DNA of 64,000 bases from JAAZAI01 sp050942875 (GTDB lineage Bacteria; Verrucomicrobiota; Kiritimatiellia; RFP12; UBA3636), in assembly GCA_050942875.1 (NCBI GenBank), contig JBMNOD010000004.1, positions 12,557 through 76,556 of the forward strand. Direction: 5' to 3'. Under the pieces are notes generated by a model, which saw only the letters and a list, made by a program, of their open reading frames with translations, did not search any database and was not told the origin of the DNA. Positions 33,401-40,299 of the stretch are shown in pieces. How positions within the stretch are numbered: position 1 is the stretch's first letter; the number at the start of each line of letters is the position of its first letter. Position numbers and translations under genes: made by a program.

Positions 33401-36206
33401 TGCCGTTGGTGACCGGCCCGATGTTGATCCGGGGGAAATACCAGCCGTGATCCTGGCGGTCGCCCGCCAACGTCATGTCGTTGGTGCCGCCGATCGAGCT
33501 GGTGTAGCTCGCAAGGCTCGGATCCGCGGCAACGCCCGCCTCGCGATCCAGCACCACGACATAGGTGCCGATGACCAGGCCGTCCAGCCGGTACCAGCCA
33601 CCCGCATCCGTCACCGCATGGGCCAGCGGCTCGCCCGTCGGAAGCCCGTCCTCGCCCGCCGCAAAGGCGTAAAGCGGCACACCCTCCACGCCGCCCTCGT
33701 TGTCATCCTGGCATCCGTTGTAGTTGTCGTCGGAAAAGACGCGGTTGCCGATGCTGTAGAGCGGCGTGAAGCCGAAGTCCACCACCAGGTTGTCGCAGGC
33801 GTCGCCGCAGGGGCCTCGCCGCCCCGCATCGGAGCTCAGGTTGACCAGCTCGCCTAAAGGCTGCAGGCCCTCGCCGACGGCGACGGGGTGGCTCGCGATG
33901 CCGCCGACGATGCCGCCGACGGAAACCGGCGTGTCGATCCCGTGGTCAAGCAGGTCGCCTGCAAGCGCCACGCTGCTGTCATGCCCCGTGCTGCTGATCA
34001 AGCCGGCCAGAGAAGACGAGGCCGCCACATCCACCACCACCACATAGGAGCCCGCCGCCAGATGGTCGAAGCGATAGAAGCCGAGGTCGTCCGTAACCGT
34101 GGTCTGAAGCGCCGAGCCAGAGGGCAGGCCTCCCGTCGCGGCGAAGAGCGCCATTCTGACTCCCGCGATGCCGGCGTCCGCAAAATCATGGACGCCGTCG
34201 TTGTTGAAATCCTTGAAGACGCGGTTGCCGATGCTGTAGCCGATCACGTTGATCGTGAAGGTGTACCCCGCACTGCGGTCTTCGCCGCCATTGGCCCGGC
34301 CGCCGTCATCCTGCAGATGGACCGTGACGGTGGCGATGCCGCTCATGCCCGGCGCGGGCGTGTAGGTCAGCGTGCCGTCGGCGGATATGGACGGTGGAAC
34401 GGAGAAGAGCGCGGCGTTGTCGTTCGCCACGTTGAAGGTCAGCGACTGCCAGGATTCGTTCGCCGGGCCCTTGCTGATGTCCGCGGCCCATCCCGCCACC
34501 GTCTGCGCGCCGGCATTCACCGGCACGGTCTGATCCGCGCCCGGCGTGAAACTCGGCGCATCGTTCACCGGCAGCACCGTCACGTGTACCGTGGCAGTGT
34601 CCGCGCGCCCGTTGAAGTTCGTGATCGTGTAGGTGAAACTGTCGCCGCCATGGTAATTCGCGTCGGGCGCATAGACATAGGAGCCGTCGGCATTCAGCAC
34701 GAGCGTTCCGTGTGCAGGCTGGGTGTGGGCGACCACGGCGATGTCGAAGCCGTTCAAGTCGCCGTCGTTGTTCAGCACCCCCGGCGCGGGGCGGGCCCAG
34801 ACGCTGTCTTCCGCCAGCGAGATGTTGTCGTCGGTTGCCGTGGGCGGCAGCAGCGTGCGCACGATCGCCTCGCCCGGCACATTGTCGCTCGTGCTGAGGG
34901 TCGTGTCGATCACCGTGCTGGTCCCGCCCACGTAGGCGATCACGCTGTTGGTCGTCAGCCCTGCAATCAACGCCCGTGCCTGGAAGGTGAAGTCGCGCGA
35001 GCTGCTGGCCGGAATCAGCTCGGTCTCCGACCAGACCAGCTGCGTCCCGCTGATGTACGGATCGAGCATCGCCACCCCGTTCAGTCGCGAGCTGCCCGGC
35101 AGGTACGCCATGTGGGGCGGCAGGGAATCGACAACGCGGTCGATCGCCACGTCGTTCGTTCCGCTGTTGGTGAAACGCACGGTGTAGGTCACGATTTCGT
35201 TCGTATAGGCCCGCGTGACATTGGCCAGCTTGGCGAGCACCGTGGTGTTGACCGGCGACTGGATCGGCAGGAAATATTGATAGCCGTCGGTCTTCGGGTG
35301 CGAGCTCTTGCTATTCTGCGTGGCATAGGTCATCGGGCTGACCGGCGTGCTTTGCGCGGTCTCGACCAGCGCCTTGAACGTGTAGCAGGCCGTGTAGGTG
35401 AGCTTGCCGCCGGACCAGTCCACATCGTCCGCGGGCAACTGAAGATGGTCGGAGACCGTCCGCGCCTGGCCGTTCTTGTTCGTCAACGCCAGCGTGGCGT
35501 CGCAAAGCTGGAAGGCCCCCGCGTTCCACGTGTCGAAGACCGCAGGGCTGAAGTTCACCAGATCGCCTTTCTTGACGTTGCCCGCATCGCCCGTCACCTT
35601 TACCATCACCATGCCGCCGACCGTCGGCGGATTCGGCCCGTAGGTCACCGTATGGACCTTGCTCGAGTTGTTTTCGCCTGTCGGGGCCACGGTCAGGGCG
35701 AAGGTCTGGCTGGCGACCAGCGCGCCGCCAGCCGGATAGCCCTCATAGACCTTGATCGCATGGCTTTGCGGCTGCGTGGTCGTGGTCGTGGCGCCCAAAA
35801 AGAAGTACACGGCCTTGTGCGCACCCGGCGGAAGATCGTCGACGTGGCACATCCCGCTGTCGCCCCCGGCCAGCGAAACGATGTTGCCCGTGAAACTGCC
35901 CGCCTGGACCCAGATGTTGGAATAGGCGACCGCCGTGTCATTGCTGATGATGTACGAGACATAGGCGCAGGAAAGCCCGGTCGGGATGTCCGTCTGCAAG
36001 ACATCGCCGGAGGTCCGCGTAATTGTGATCGCCTCGACAGAGAGCGCCCCCGCCGCGAGGAGCAGCCCAGCGGCCAGCGATCCGGAAGTCAATCGGCGGC
36101 ATGCGGAAAAAGCCGCACGGCGGAACGTCAACCCGCTGCTGAACTTCCACGAGAAAATCGAATGCGTTTTGATTGCTTCCATCTGAATCTGAACGTTTTC
36201 ATCCAT
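27420..36206 (-). CDS. Giant secreted protein with about 14 SdrD-B-like repeats
   Basis: This 2,928-residue surface or extracellular protein starts at an ATG with GGAGG 8 bases upstream (36206). A long signal peptide ends near residue 60. Then come a DUF11-like region (about 330-430), a cadherin-like region (VNDAPSF, about 520-600) and about 14 repeats opening with SIGNRVF-type strands, acidic calcium-type loops such as NNDGVxD or NGVxDAGE, and closing strands ending DYVVVVD-like. These are SdrD B-type, Ca-binding domains used in adhesins. The C-terminus carries an Ig/fibronectin-like part and a DPDGDGLANFEEYLAGTD thrombospondin-3-type motif. No LPXTG or PEP-CTERM-type sorting signal or C-terminal membrane helix is seen, so the attachment mode is unknown. 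Confidence 0.9.
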   Translation of the reverse strand: MDENVQIQMEAIKTHSIFSWKFSSGLTFRRAAFSACRRLTSGSLAAGLLLAAGALSVEAITITRTSGDVLQTDIPTGLSCAYVSYIISNDTAVAYSNIWVQAGSFTGNIVSLAGGDSGMCHVDDLPPGAHKAVYFFLGATTTTTQPQSHAIKVYEGYPAGGALVASQTFALTVAPTGENNSSKVHTVTYGPNPPTVGGMVMVKVTGDAGNVKKGDLVNFSPAVFDTWNAGAFQLCDATLALTNKNGQARTVSDHLQLPADDVDWSGGKLTYTACYTFKALVETAQSTPVSPMTYATQNSKSSHPKTDGYQYFLPIQSPVNTTVLAKLANVTRAYTNEIVTYTVRFTNSGTNDVAIDRVVDSLPPHMAYLPGSSRLNGVAMLDPYISGTQLVWSETELIPASSSRDFTFQARALIAGLTTNSVIAYVGGTSTVIDTTLSTSDNVPGEAIVRTLLPPTATDDNISLAEDSVWARPAPGVLNNDGDLNGFDIAVVAHTQPAHGTLVLNADGSYVYAPDANYHGGDSFTYTITNFNGRADTATVHVTVLPVNDAPSFTPGADQTVPVNAGAQTVAGWAADISKGPANESWQSLTFNVANDNAALFSVPPSISADGTLTYTPAPGMSGIATVTVHLQDDGGRANGGEDRSAGYTFTINVIGYSIGNRVFKDFNNDGVHDFADAGIAGVRMALFAATGGLPSGSALQTTVTDDLGFYRFDHLAAGSYVVVVDVAASSSLAGLISSTGHDSSVALAGDLLDHGIDTPVSVGGIVGGIASHPVAVGEGLQPLGELVNLSSDAGRRGPCGDACDNLVVDFGFTPLYSIGNRVFSDDNYNGCQDDNEGGVEGVPLYAFAAGEDGLPTGEPLAHAVTDAGGWYRLDGLVIGTYVVVLDREAGVAADPSLASYTSSIGGTNDMTLAGDRQDHGWYFPRINIGPVTNGMASSPVTLGPDMQPLGEQTSGADGAGSQSPYGDDRDNLVLDFGLVRTYCIGNRIFLDDGSGGGTANDGIQNGAEPGISNVAVRVFAADANGNATGDALVIGVDNLTAALTDPDGWYRLFRLAPGDYVVVVDVGLSTNLTGFVFKDGSTWVDSDAASTSLVGLVSSSGCSDDFTLSGDRRDHGKDEPFSLGVVQYGIASAKITLGPGLQPLGEETNSLVGASSHAPSGDAYDNLVVDFGFAPTFSIGNRVFWDNGAGGGTAGNGRRDGGEPGIAGVLVDVRTNGTTVASTVTDVDGYYRFDNLLPGEYTVFLPPANFALSGMLAGMLSSTNTIAGENGDKGVDDNHPAVNGIASGKVTIGFGAQPAGETDIGAGAGANGPFGDNYDNLTIDFGMIEVNSVNCSVGSLVWNDANNNGRYDAGESGIAGVTLEIWKVDLNGDLVGTAPHDTTITSSTTNGIYLFDNLVPGDYRIRIPAEMFDVGQPLEALNTASTLHSATDDQIDNDSNGAQSAAGQEVWSPVFHLHRGGEPQDDTGEPREFGPGATLDNHSPRLDDNGDMTIDFGFYAPTLEQTNLVSLGSLVWSDLNNNGVWDAGEPGIPDVTLELYITNATGLVYWGTTQSASDGTYFFHDLMNNTNWVVRIPASNFEPDGALYGTPISGGMPVNADNQVDGDNNALQPGGFGAEVWSPVVALTAGTEPTNESGLGGGQDLASPYVDANGDMTVDFGFTPVYSLGNRVFADLDNNGVMDAAESGVGGVPLKLFAADADGAPTGAVLAATATDADGWYRFDDLIAGAYVVVADVANANALAHWVSSTGVSNDVSLNGDRKDHGRDMPVSVGAVVNGIASVAATLGPDTPVEGEATGEGAGANSPHGDARDNLTLDFGFTPTYSIGNWIFKDNANTGISCIESLCTCGFSNVVVKLFAADVNGAPTGAALASRITCCEGYYRFDGLLPGTYVVVVDQASSPELAHYRSSTGVTDETGLGADLHDNGLDAPLGAESAVPGGIASRPVTVGHGLQPVGEVEGNMELGGFGPLGDAYDNLTVDFGFHPLYSLGNRVFFDNGDGGGTVNDGIQNGGEPGVAHVAMKLFAADSGGNPTGDVAAATTTDASGWYRFDGLEAGRYVVVVDVGSSPSLAGQVSSTGASSDTTLAGDGRDHGHDTPVSVGTVVNGIASVAVALGVNEIVLPTGETVDAGEGAGAHGANGDAADNLTLDFGFTAAAGVSGGVFEDVNANGAFDAEDTNRLAGVTVNLTTPCGVVLATTTTDSLGGYAFADLAPGDYAVVIVGLPGWYATGDDDGGADRRVAVTLASGENETGVDFLEARLGTIGGAVWNDLDADGDFDEVDLTLGLAGVTVSLETNGVTVATTTTMVDGRYFFMSVPPGRYDVVQTDLPGWTSTMDSDGGDPNRIAVLLPSGGQSLGNNFLDYTCATISGKVLVDVNGDGLVDHNDTVGLAGVTVRLLDAGDTDVLGSPTVTGADGSFSFAGLKPGAYTLVETDPAGYISSTPDQLSVTVTSGQESGGHVFLDALPGNIGDFVWEDLNGNGVQDPDEPGISNVVVRLTDIEGNEISTNVTDAVGFYAFSNLAARVYYVQALSPAGCTSTVARASADTAADSDGNEAGWSWPVQVGSGENRTDVDFGLYRPIALGSRVWNDLDEDGIQDPGEPGMADIAVSLYSVSEGETNLVERTTTDASGNYSFLAAPGDYVLRVDPPDGYAFSPKHAGGSTSDTDSDFGTNHPYSALFTVASGDTLPNVDAGLYSSPTLSVITSFRAYAEDGTVFVEWETAAEYDTQGYWIDRLEGGVWARLNPDELVHAEMNGHPTTYTLADPGATPGGRYSWRVVEIEGSGRENIHGPYTVTVDGAAADYDAWANGIDWAGAASGRDDDPDGDGLANFEEYLAGTDPLQANSVLKILGIRPVSTGIEIFWASVPGKVYAVEHAPRLGDPWLPVKTGIVAEGPVSRFVLPGADGGFFRVVLTAEPSRSLCGE

Positions 36207-36277
36207 GGACAAAACCTCCGGCTTTCGTTGACGGCATCTTTCGGCCAAAACAAATTCCTTGCACGCTGCATGATCAA

Positions 36278-36307
36278 ACTTTAAAACCAGTAAACTTTAA
36301 AACCAGT
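36278..36307. repeat. Imperfect direct repeat in the giant gene leader
   Basis: An AAACTTT-(AA)-AACCAGT unit of 14-16 bases occurs twice in direct tandem, with a partial third AACCAG. It lies between the promoter and the ATG of the giant gene and is A/T-rich compared with the surroundings. It could be a protein-binding or leader-regulatory site; nothing in it points to a known riboswitch. Confidence 0.6.
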
Positions 36308-36319
36308 AAAACCAGCACA

Positions 36320-36348
36320 AGTATACAGGATTGAGAATCGTTGCGCAA
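36320..36348 (-). promoter_or_regulatory. Promoter of the giant SdrD-B gene
   Basis: On the minus strand TTGCGC (36343-36348) and TATACT (36320-36325) are 17 bases apart. Transcription near 36313 would leave a leader of about 107 bases before the ATG at 36206. In the 498-base gap 36207-36704 the remaining DNA is the tandem repeat below and A/T-rich filler. Confidence 0.7.
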
Positions 36349-36433
36349 CATCATGAAGTTGAAAGCTCTGTTAGAATTCAGTTAGGATTCCACTGGAAAC
36401 AAGCTGTCAAAGCAGAAGCCGATGGAAGGTTTC

Positions 36434-36673
36434 GCCCCGTCGCCCCCTCGCCCGCGCGCAACGTGGACGCGGCGTCCCCGCCGCGTCTGTCGACAGGGGC
36501 ACGGACATTCCTGTCCGTGCTTCGTCCACGGGTTGGAAAACCCGTGCCCCGTCGCCCCCTCGCCCGCGCGCAAAGTGGACGCGGCGTCCCCGCCGCGTCT
36601 GTCGACAGGGGCACGGACATTCCTGTCCGTGCTTCGTCCACGGGTTGGAAAACCCGTGCCCCGTCGCCCCCTG
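36434..36673. repeat. 112-bp tandem duplication built from hairpin units A, B and C
   Basis: Two full copies and the start of a third repeat at exactly 112 bases (units begin at 36434, 36546 and 36658). Each copy contains hairpin A (GACGCGGCG-TCCC-CGCCGCGTC, 36466-36487), hairpin B (GCACGGACA-TTCC-TGTCCGTGC, 36499-36520) and hairpin C (CACGGGTT-GGAA-AACCCGTG, 36527-36546). The copies are nearly identical. It lies between truA and the giant gene promoter. Open frames across it are artefacts of low stop frequency. Confidence 0.9.
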
Positions 36674-36704
36674 TTCCAGCCGCTGGCCGCCAACCCCTGG
36701 CCGC

Positions 36705-37451
36705 TCATTCATACCACACGCGCCAGAGGACGAGGCCTTGGGGCGGCGCGCTTTCGACGCGGGCGGTGCGGATGCGGGAATCCATGACGTCCGTCACGGC
36801 GGAAGGGCTTTCGCGGCTCGTGCCGACGGCGACGAGAAAGCCGGCGATGCTGCGCACCATCTTGTAGAGGAAGCCGTTGCCGGAAACGCGCAGTTCGATG
36901 AGCTCGCCGTCCTGGACGACCTCGATCCCGAAAACCTCCCGCACCGTGCTTTCGATCTCGCGCGAGGGATTGACCGTGAACGCGGCGAAATCATGTTCGC
37001 CGACAAATCGCCCGGCTCCCGCGCGCATTGCCTCAAGGTCGATCGGCTTGATCACGTGCGCGCAGTCGCGGCGGCGGAGGGGGTGCAGGACTTCCGCATT
37101 CCAGATCCTGTAGCGGTATTCCTTGCCGACCGCCCAGCGGCGCGCGTCGAAATCGTCGGCGACAGGCTCGGCGGCCAGCACGCGAACGTCGCGATTCGGC
37201 AAACGTCCGTTGATCGCGCGACGAAGCTGATGAGGCGCCATGACCCGCTCCAGATCGAAATGCGCGACCTGGCCGTCGGCATGGACGCCGGCGTCGGTGC
37301 GTCCGCTGCCATGCACCTTCACAGGCTGCCCATCATGCGAAAGCGGCGCCAGCGCCTCGCCCAGCTCCTGCTGGACCGTGCGGAACCCCGGCTGGATCTG
37401 CCAGCCGTGGAAGTCCGTGCCGTCGTAGGCGATGAGAATCCTGTAGCGCAT
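36705..37451 (-). CDS. truA: tRNA pseudouridine(38-40) synthase TruA
   Basis: This 248-residue enzyme makes pseudouridine at positions 38-40 of the tRNA anticodon stem-loop. It starts with YRILIAYDGTDFHGWQ, carries the catalytic aspartate in GSGRTDAGVHA, and ends with a typical FLYKMVRSIAGFLVAVG segment. Length matches the family. It is the last gene of the minus-strand run that begins at the MFS gene. Its gene start is 22 bases after the phosphatidyltransferase stop. Confidence 0.95.
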   Translation of the reverse strand: MRYRILIAYDGTDFHGWQIQPGFRTVQQELGEALAPLSHDGQPVKVHGSGRTDAGVHADGQVAHFDLERVMAPHQLRRAINGRLPNRDVRVLAAEPVADDFDARRWAVGKEYRYRIWNAEVLHPLRRRDCAHVIKPIDLEAMRAGAGRFVGEHDFAAFTVNPSREIESTVREVFGIEVVQDGELIELRVSGNGFLYKMVRSIAGFLVAVGTSRESPSAVTDVMDSRIRTARVESAPPQGLVLWRVWYE

Positions 37452-37473
37452 TCGGAATCGAAGCGGAAGCCGA

Positions 37474-38109
37474 TCAGTCGCGACCGGCGGCGCGACGCAA
37501 ATGAGGCCAATAGGCGACCGTGTAGGAAATGCCGGTGACCGCCGTGACGACGAGGAGCAAAAGCTCCATCCCGATCATCCAGGAAAGCGGAATCACCTCC
37601 ATGCCTTCGTAGGCGTCGTGGCGCATCCGAAGCGTCTCAAGACCGAGGTTCAGATGGACGAGGACGAGCACGATGAAGCTGACGACCGTGCGCAGCTTGC
37701 CGAACCAGCTTGCCTTGACGTCCACGCCGTACTCGGAGCCGACGGAGCGCAGGAACGAGACCCACTGGTCGCGCAACGTCGAGGTGATGTCCAGGACGAG
37801 CAAGACGAGCGCATGGACGACGCACTCGTTGTACATCGCGATGAACACGGCGGTCGGCAGCGCGATCGCGTTGAAGACCTTGTCCATCAGCGGGTCGAGC
37901 AAGGCGCCGAGGCGGCTGGTCAGCCCCCACTTGCGCGCGAGAAAGCCGTCGAAGAGGTCGGTCAGCGCCGAGAGCGCGAGCAGCGCGACCGCGGCGACGA
38001 CCCAGCCGATGGCGGGGAAAAAGACGTTGATGATCGAACAAACCGCGGCGGCCATGACCAGGGGCGCGCGGGAAAAGGTCAAAACCATCAGAAGCGTGAA
38101 GCGGTTCAT
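37474..38109 (-). CDS. CDP-alcohol phosphatidyltransferase (PgsA-like)
   Basis: This 211-residue inner-membrane enzyme transfers a phosphatidyl group from CDP-diacylglycerol to an alcohol, by family likelihood glycerol phosphate. The signature D-G-x2-A-R-x8-G-x3-D-x3-D is intact between about residues 51 and 73, followed by four hydrophobic segments. The start at 38109 overlaps the stop of the HAD gene by four bases (ATGA), which suggests the HAD phosphatase may act on the product. A PgsA assignment is likely but not certain; other CDP-alcohol transferases share the motif. Confidence 0.88.
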   Translation of the reverse strand: MNRFTLLMVLTFSRAPLVMAAAVCSIINVFFPAIGWVVAAVALLALSALTDLFDGFLARKWGLTSRLGALLDPLMDKVFNAIALPTAVFIAMYNECVVHALVLLVLDITSTLRDQWVSFLRSVGSEYGVDVKASWFGKLRTVVSFIVLVLVHLNLGLETLRMRHDAYEGMEVIPLSWMIGMELLLLVVTAVTGISYTVAYWPHLRRAAGRD

Positions 38110-38891
38110 CGGCGGGCCCTCCTTCTTTTGGGCTGCTCCGTCTGGTCGCGACCGGCAATGAGCATCTCGACGACTTCGGCGAACCCCGCGCCGCCGCTGG
38201 CTTGCGTGATGCACGTCGGCTTGTGTTTAAGGTCGTCGAGGAACGGTTCGATGTTGGCGACGCCGAAGGTGACGGGGAAGGCGGCGAACATGGGCTCGTC
38301 GTTTGGCGAATCGCCAACGAACGCATAATTCGCGGCGTCCGTCTCCAAGTCGGCGTTGTCAACGTCCTTGATGTACTGCCGCGCCATGGTCAGCTTGTCG
38401 AAGTCGCCAAACCAGCCGTTGACGTGAATCGAGCTGACTTTGGCCTGGGCGCCGTGGGCCTTGAAGATCTCGACGATGTGGCGAACGGACTTTCGGCTGA
38501 GGCGCTTGACGTCCTCGCAATAGTCGATGGCGAGATCGTATTCGCGATACGGCTGGTCGGCCGACACGGCGCTTCCGGGCACTTTTTCGAGGACTTCGCG
38601 CTCGATGGCCTTCAGCTTGCGACGATTGGTCGCGCGCGTGCGCGGCGACTGCGAATGGATGCGGCGGATGCCGAACTTGACCCTGCGGAAATAGAAGGCG
38701 CCGTTTTCACCGATCACGCCGTCGATGGGCCACATGCGGGCGATGTGATCGCACCAACCCGCCGGGCGCCCGGTGACGGGCACGACGCGCAGCCCCGCCT
38801 CGTGCGCATCCCAGAGCGCGTTGAACGCTTCGCGGGGAAGGAACCCGTCGGTCGTCATCGTGTCGTCGATGTCACAAAATAAAAGGCGCAT
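38106..38891 (-). CDS. HAD-superfamily phosphatase (Cof-like)
   Basis: This 261-residue hydrolase starts MRLLFCDIDDTMTTDG, the first HAD motif with the nucleophile Asp, has PVTGRPAGW as the second motif, and GDSPNDEPMF as the fourth motif with its metal-binding acids. It has a C2-type cap as in Cof/SPP proteins. Its gene overlaps the CDP-alcohol phosphatidyltransferase gene by four bases, so it could act as a phosphatidylglycerophosphate phosphatase-like partner, though known enzymes for that step are of other types. A sugar-phosphate substrate is equally possible. Confidence 0.88.
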   Translation of the reverse strand: MRLLFCDIDDTMTTDGFLPREAFNALWDAHEAGLRVVPVTGRPAGWCDHIARMWPIDGVIGENGAFYFRRVKFGIRRIHSQSPRTRATNRRKLKAIEREVLEKVPGSAVSADQPYREYDLAIDYCEDVKRLSRKSVRHIVEIFKAHGAQAKVSSIHVNGWFGDFDKLTMARQYIKDVDNADLETDAANYAFVGDSPNDEPMFAAFPVTFGVANIEPFLDDLKHKPTCITQASGGAGFAEVVEMLIAGRDQTEQPKRRRARR

Positions 38892-38897
38892 AATCCA

Positions 38898-39653
38898 TCA
38901 AGGGGTTTCAGGAGAAGAAGGATGGGCTTCGGGAGCATCGGACGAAGTCTCGGGCGGCAGGGGGGCCGCCTCGGACGCACCGTCGTCAAACCAAGTCGCT
39001 GCGGCGGCATTGGTGCTCTCGTCAAGCCGCGCGGCGGCCGAGGCCTCGGCGAGGCGGGCCGCATATTCAGCAAGCGCGGCCTGGTGCTTGGCCGAATCGC
39101 GTTGGAGAGTCGGCACATGCTTGTCGGCCAAGGCCTTGAAGAGACCGCCCAATTCTGGCACGAGCGCAGGGCGTGTGTAGGAAAAGGCGATGGGGATCTT
39201 GTTCTCGTCGAACTTGACGGGGTATTCCATGCCCACGTAGAGGTTTGAAGGCGAGAAGGGCGCGTCGTAGAGGCGGACGGCGCGCATCACGGCCGTCGTG
39301 CGATTCGTGAACATCAGGTAGATCTTGTACTCGTCGCCTTCGACGATGCCGCTGGGAAAGTCGGTTGGCTCGGCCCGGGCAAGGTGCATGATGATGTTTG
39401 TGGCAATGTCATGCGAGCAGCCGACGAGGATGTTCGACGCCGTTGAATCGAGCATGAGGCACATCGCCATCATCGGCGTCGTCGCGTTGAGACGAACAAG
39501 TTCCGCGGCGGCGGCCTGCTCCCGATGCACGCGCATGTCGCGCCAATAGAGAATGGCGGCGGCGACCAACAGGACAATGCCGGTAAAGTTGATGACGTGG
39601 GACGCCGTTTTTTTGCCGGGACGAGAGGCGGGCTGGGTTGAGCTAGCATTCAT
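38898..39653 (-). CDS. Single-pass membrane protein of unknown function
   Basis: This 251-residue protein begins at an ATG preceded by CAGGAG. A short polar N-terminus is followed by one membrane helix (about residues 20-38) and a soluble extracytoplasmic domain rich in acidic and Ala residues, with helical stretches and a Ser/Pro/Glu-rich tail. No known domain is recognised. The start lies 11 bases inside the end of rdgB, so the two are translated together. It sits between rdgB and the HAD gene in the exosortase run, where proteins of the envelope are common. Confidence 0.7.
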   Translation of the reverse strand: MNASSTQPASRPGKKTASHVINFTGIVLLVAAAILYWRDMRVHREQAAAAELVRLNATTPMMAMCLMLDSTASNILVGCSHDIATNIIMHLARAEPTDFPSGIVEGDEYKIYLMFTNRTTAVMRAVRLYDAPFSPSNLYVGMEYPVKFDENKIPIAFSYTRPALVPELGGLFKALADKHVPTLQRDSAKHQAALAEYAARLAEASAAARLDESTNAAAATWFDDGASEAAPLPPETSSDAPEAHPSSPETP

Positions 39654-40299
39654 GGCAGGGCTCCTGGGGTTGTGGCGTCGCTGCATTTGTTTGCAGGACG
39701 CCGAAAAGGGATTGGATCGTCTTCCGCATCGCGGCGGCGGCCGCGGCGCGGTGTGAAAAAGCGCACTTGACGTCGGACGCAAGCTCCGCGAAGGTCTTGT
39801 CATGGCCATCGGGCAGGAAGAGCGGATCGTAGCCGAAGCCGTTCGAGCCGCGCGGCTCAAAAAGGATCTGGCCGGGGCAGACGCCCGTGGCGGTGAATTC
39901 CCGACCGTCGGGAGAAACGAGCGCGATGGCGCAGGCGAAACGGGCGGTTCGCCGCGAGGCGGGGACGTCGGCGAGCTTGTCGAGAAGCAGCCGGTTGTTG
40001 GCCTCGTCATCGCCATGATGGCCGGCGTAACGTGCCGAATGCACGCCGGGAGCGCCGCCCAGCGCATCGACTTCAAGTCCGGAATCATCCGCCAGCGCCC
40101 AGGCCGACGTGAAGGCGCAAACGCCCCGCGCCTTGATCAGGGCGTTGGCCTCGAACGTCGCCCCGTCCTCTTCCACATCGGGCGCCCCCGGGAAGTCCGT
40201 CGCGGCGCGAAGCTTCTCGACCGGCACGCCGAGGAGCTTGCGAAGCTCGGCGAGCTTGTGGGGATTGCGGGTGGCGACGACGATCAAAGGGAAGTTCAT
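39643..40299 (-). CDS. rdgB: XTP/dITP pyrophosphatase RdgB (HAM1 family)
   Basis: This 218-residue housecleaning enzyme hydrolyses non-canonical purine nucleoside triphosphates (XTP, dITP, ITP) to monophosphates. Family motifs are VATRNPHKLAEL at the start, ADDSGLEVDALGGAPGVHSARY, and GSNGFGYDPLF with the catalytic acids, then FAELASDVKCAFSHR. Length is slightly long, with a Cys/Gln-rich tail read partly in the overlap with the next gene. Its start overlaps the stop of the EpsI gene by four bases (40296-40299). Confidence 0.95.
   Translation of the reverse strand: MNFPLIVVATRNPHKLAELRKLLGVPVEKLRAATDFPGAPDVEEDGATFEANALIKARGVCAFTSAWALADDSGLEVDALGGAPGVHSARYAGHHGDDEANNRLLLDKLADVPASRRTARFACAIALVSPDGREFTATGVCPGQILFEPRGSNGFGYDPLFLPDGHDKTFAELASDVKCAFSHRAAAAAAMRKTIQSLFGVLQTNAATPQPQEPCHEC

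Noticed and set aside
27378..33857. A 2,159-codon open frame on the plus strand, antisense to the giant repeat protein gene
   Set aside because: The composition (Arg/Val/His-rich runs with no domains) is that of a shadow of a G+C-rich gene. The minus strand has a signal peptide, a Shine-Dalgarno, a promoter and recognisable repeats; this frame has none.
33888..36284. A further 798-codon antisense frame over the N-terminal half of the giant gene
   Set aside because: It is another shadow, with the same composition and no start signal, domain or promoter.
36331..36867. Open frames through the 112-bp tandem repeat
   Set aside because: The peptides are translations of hairpin units in several frames, and the region sits between genes with their own signals.
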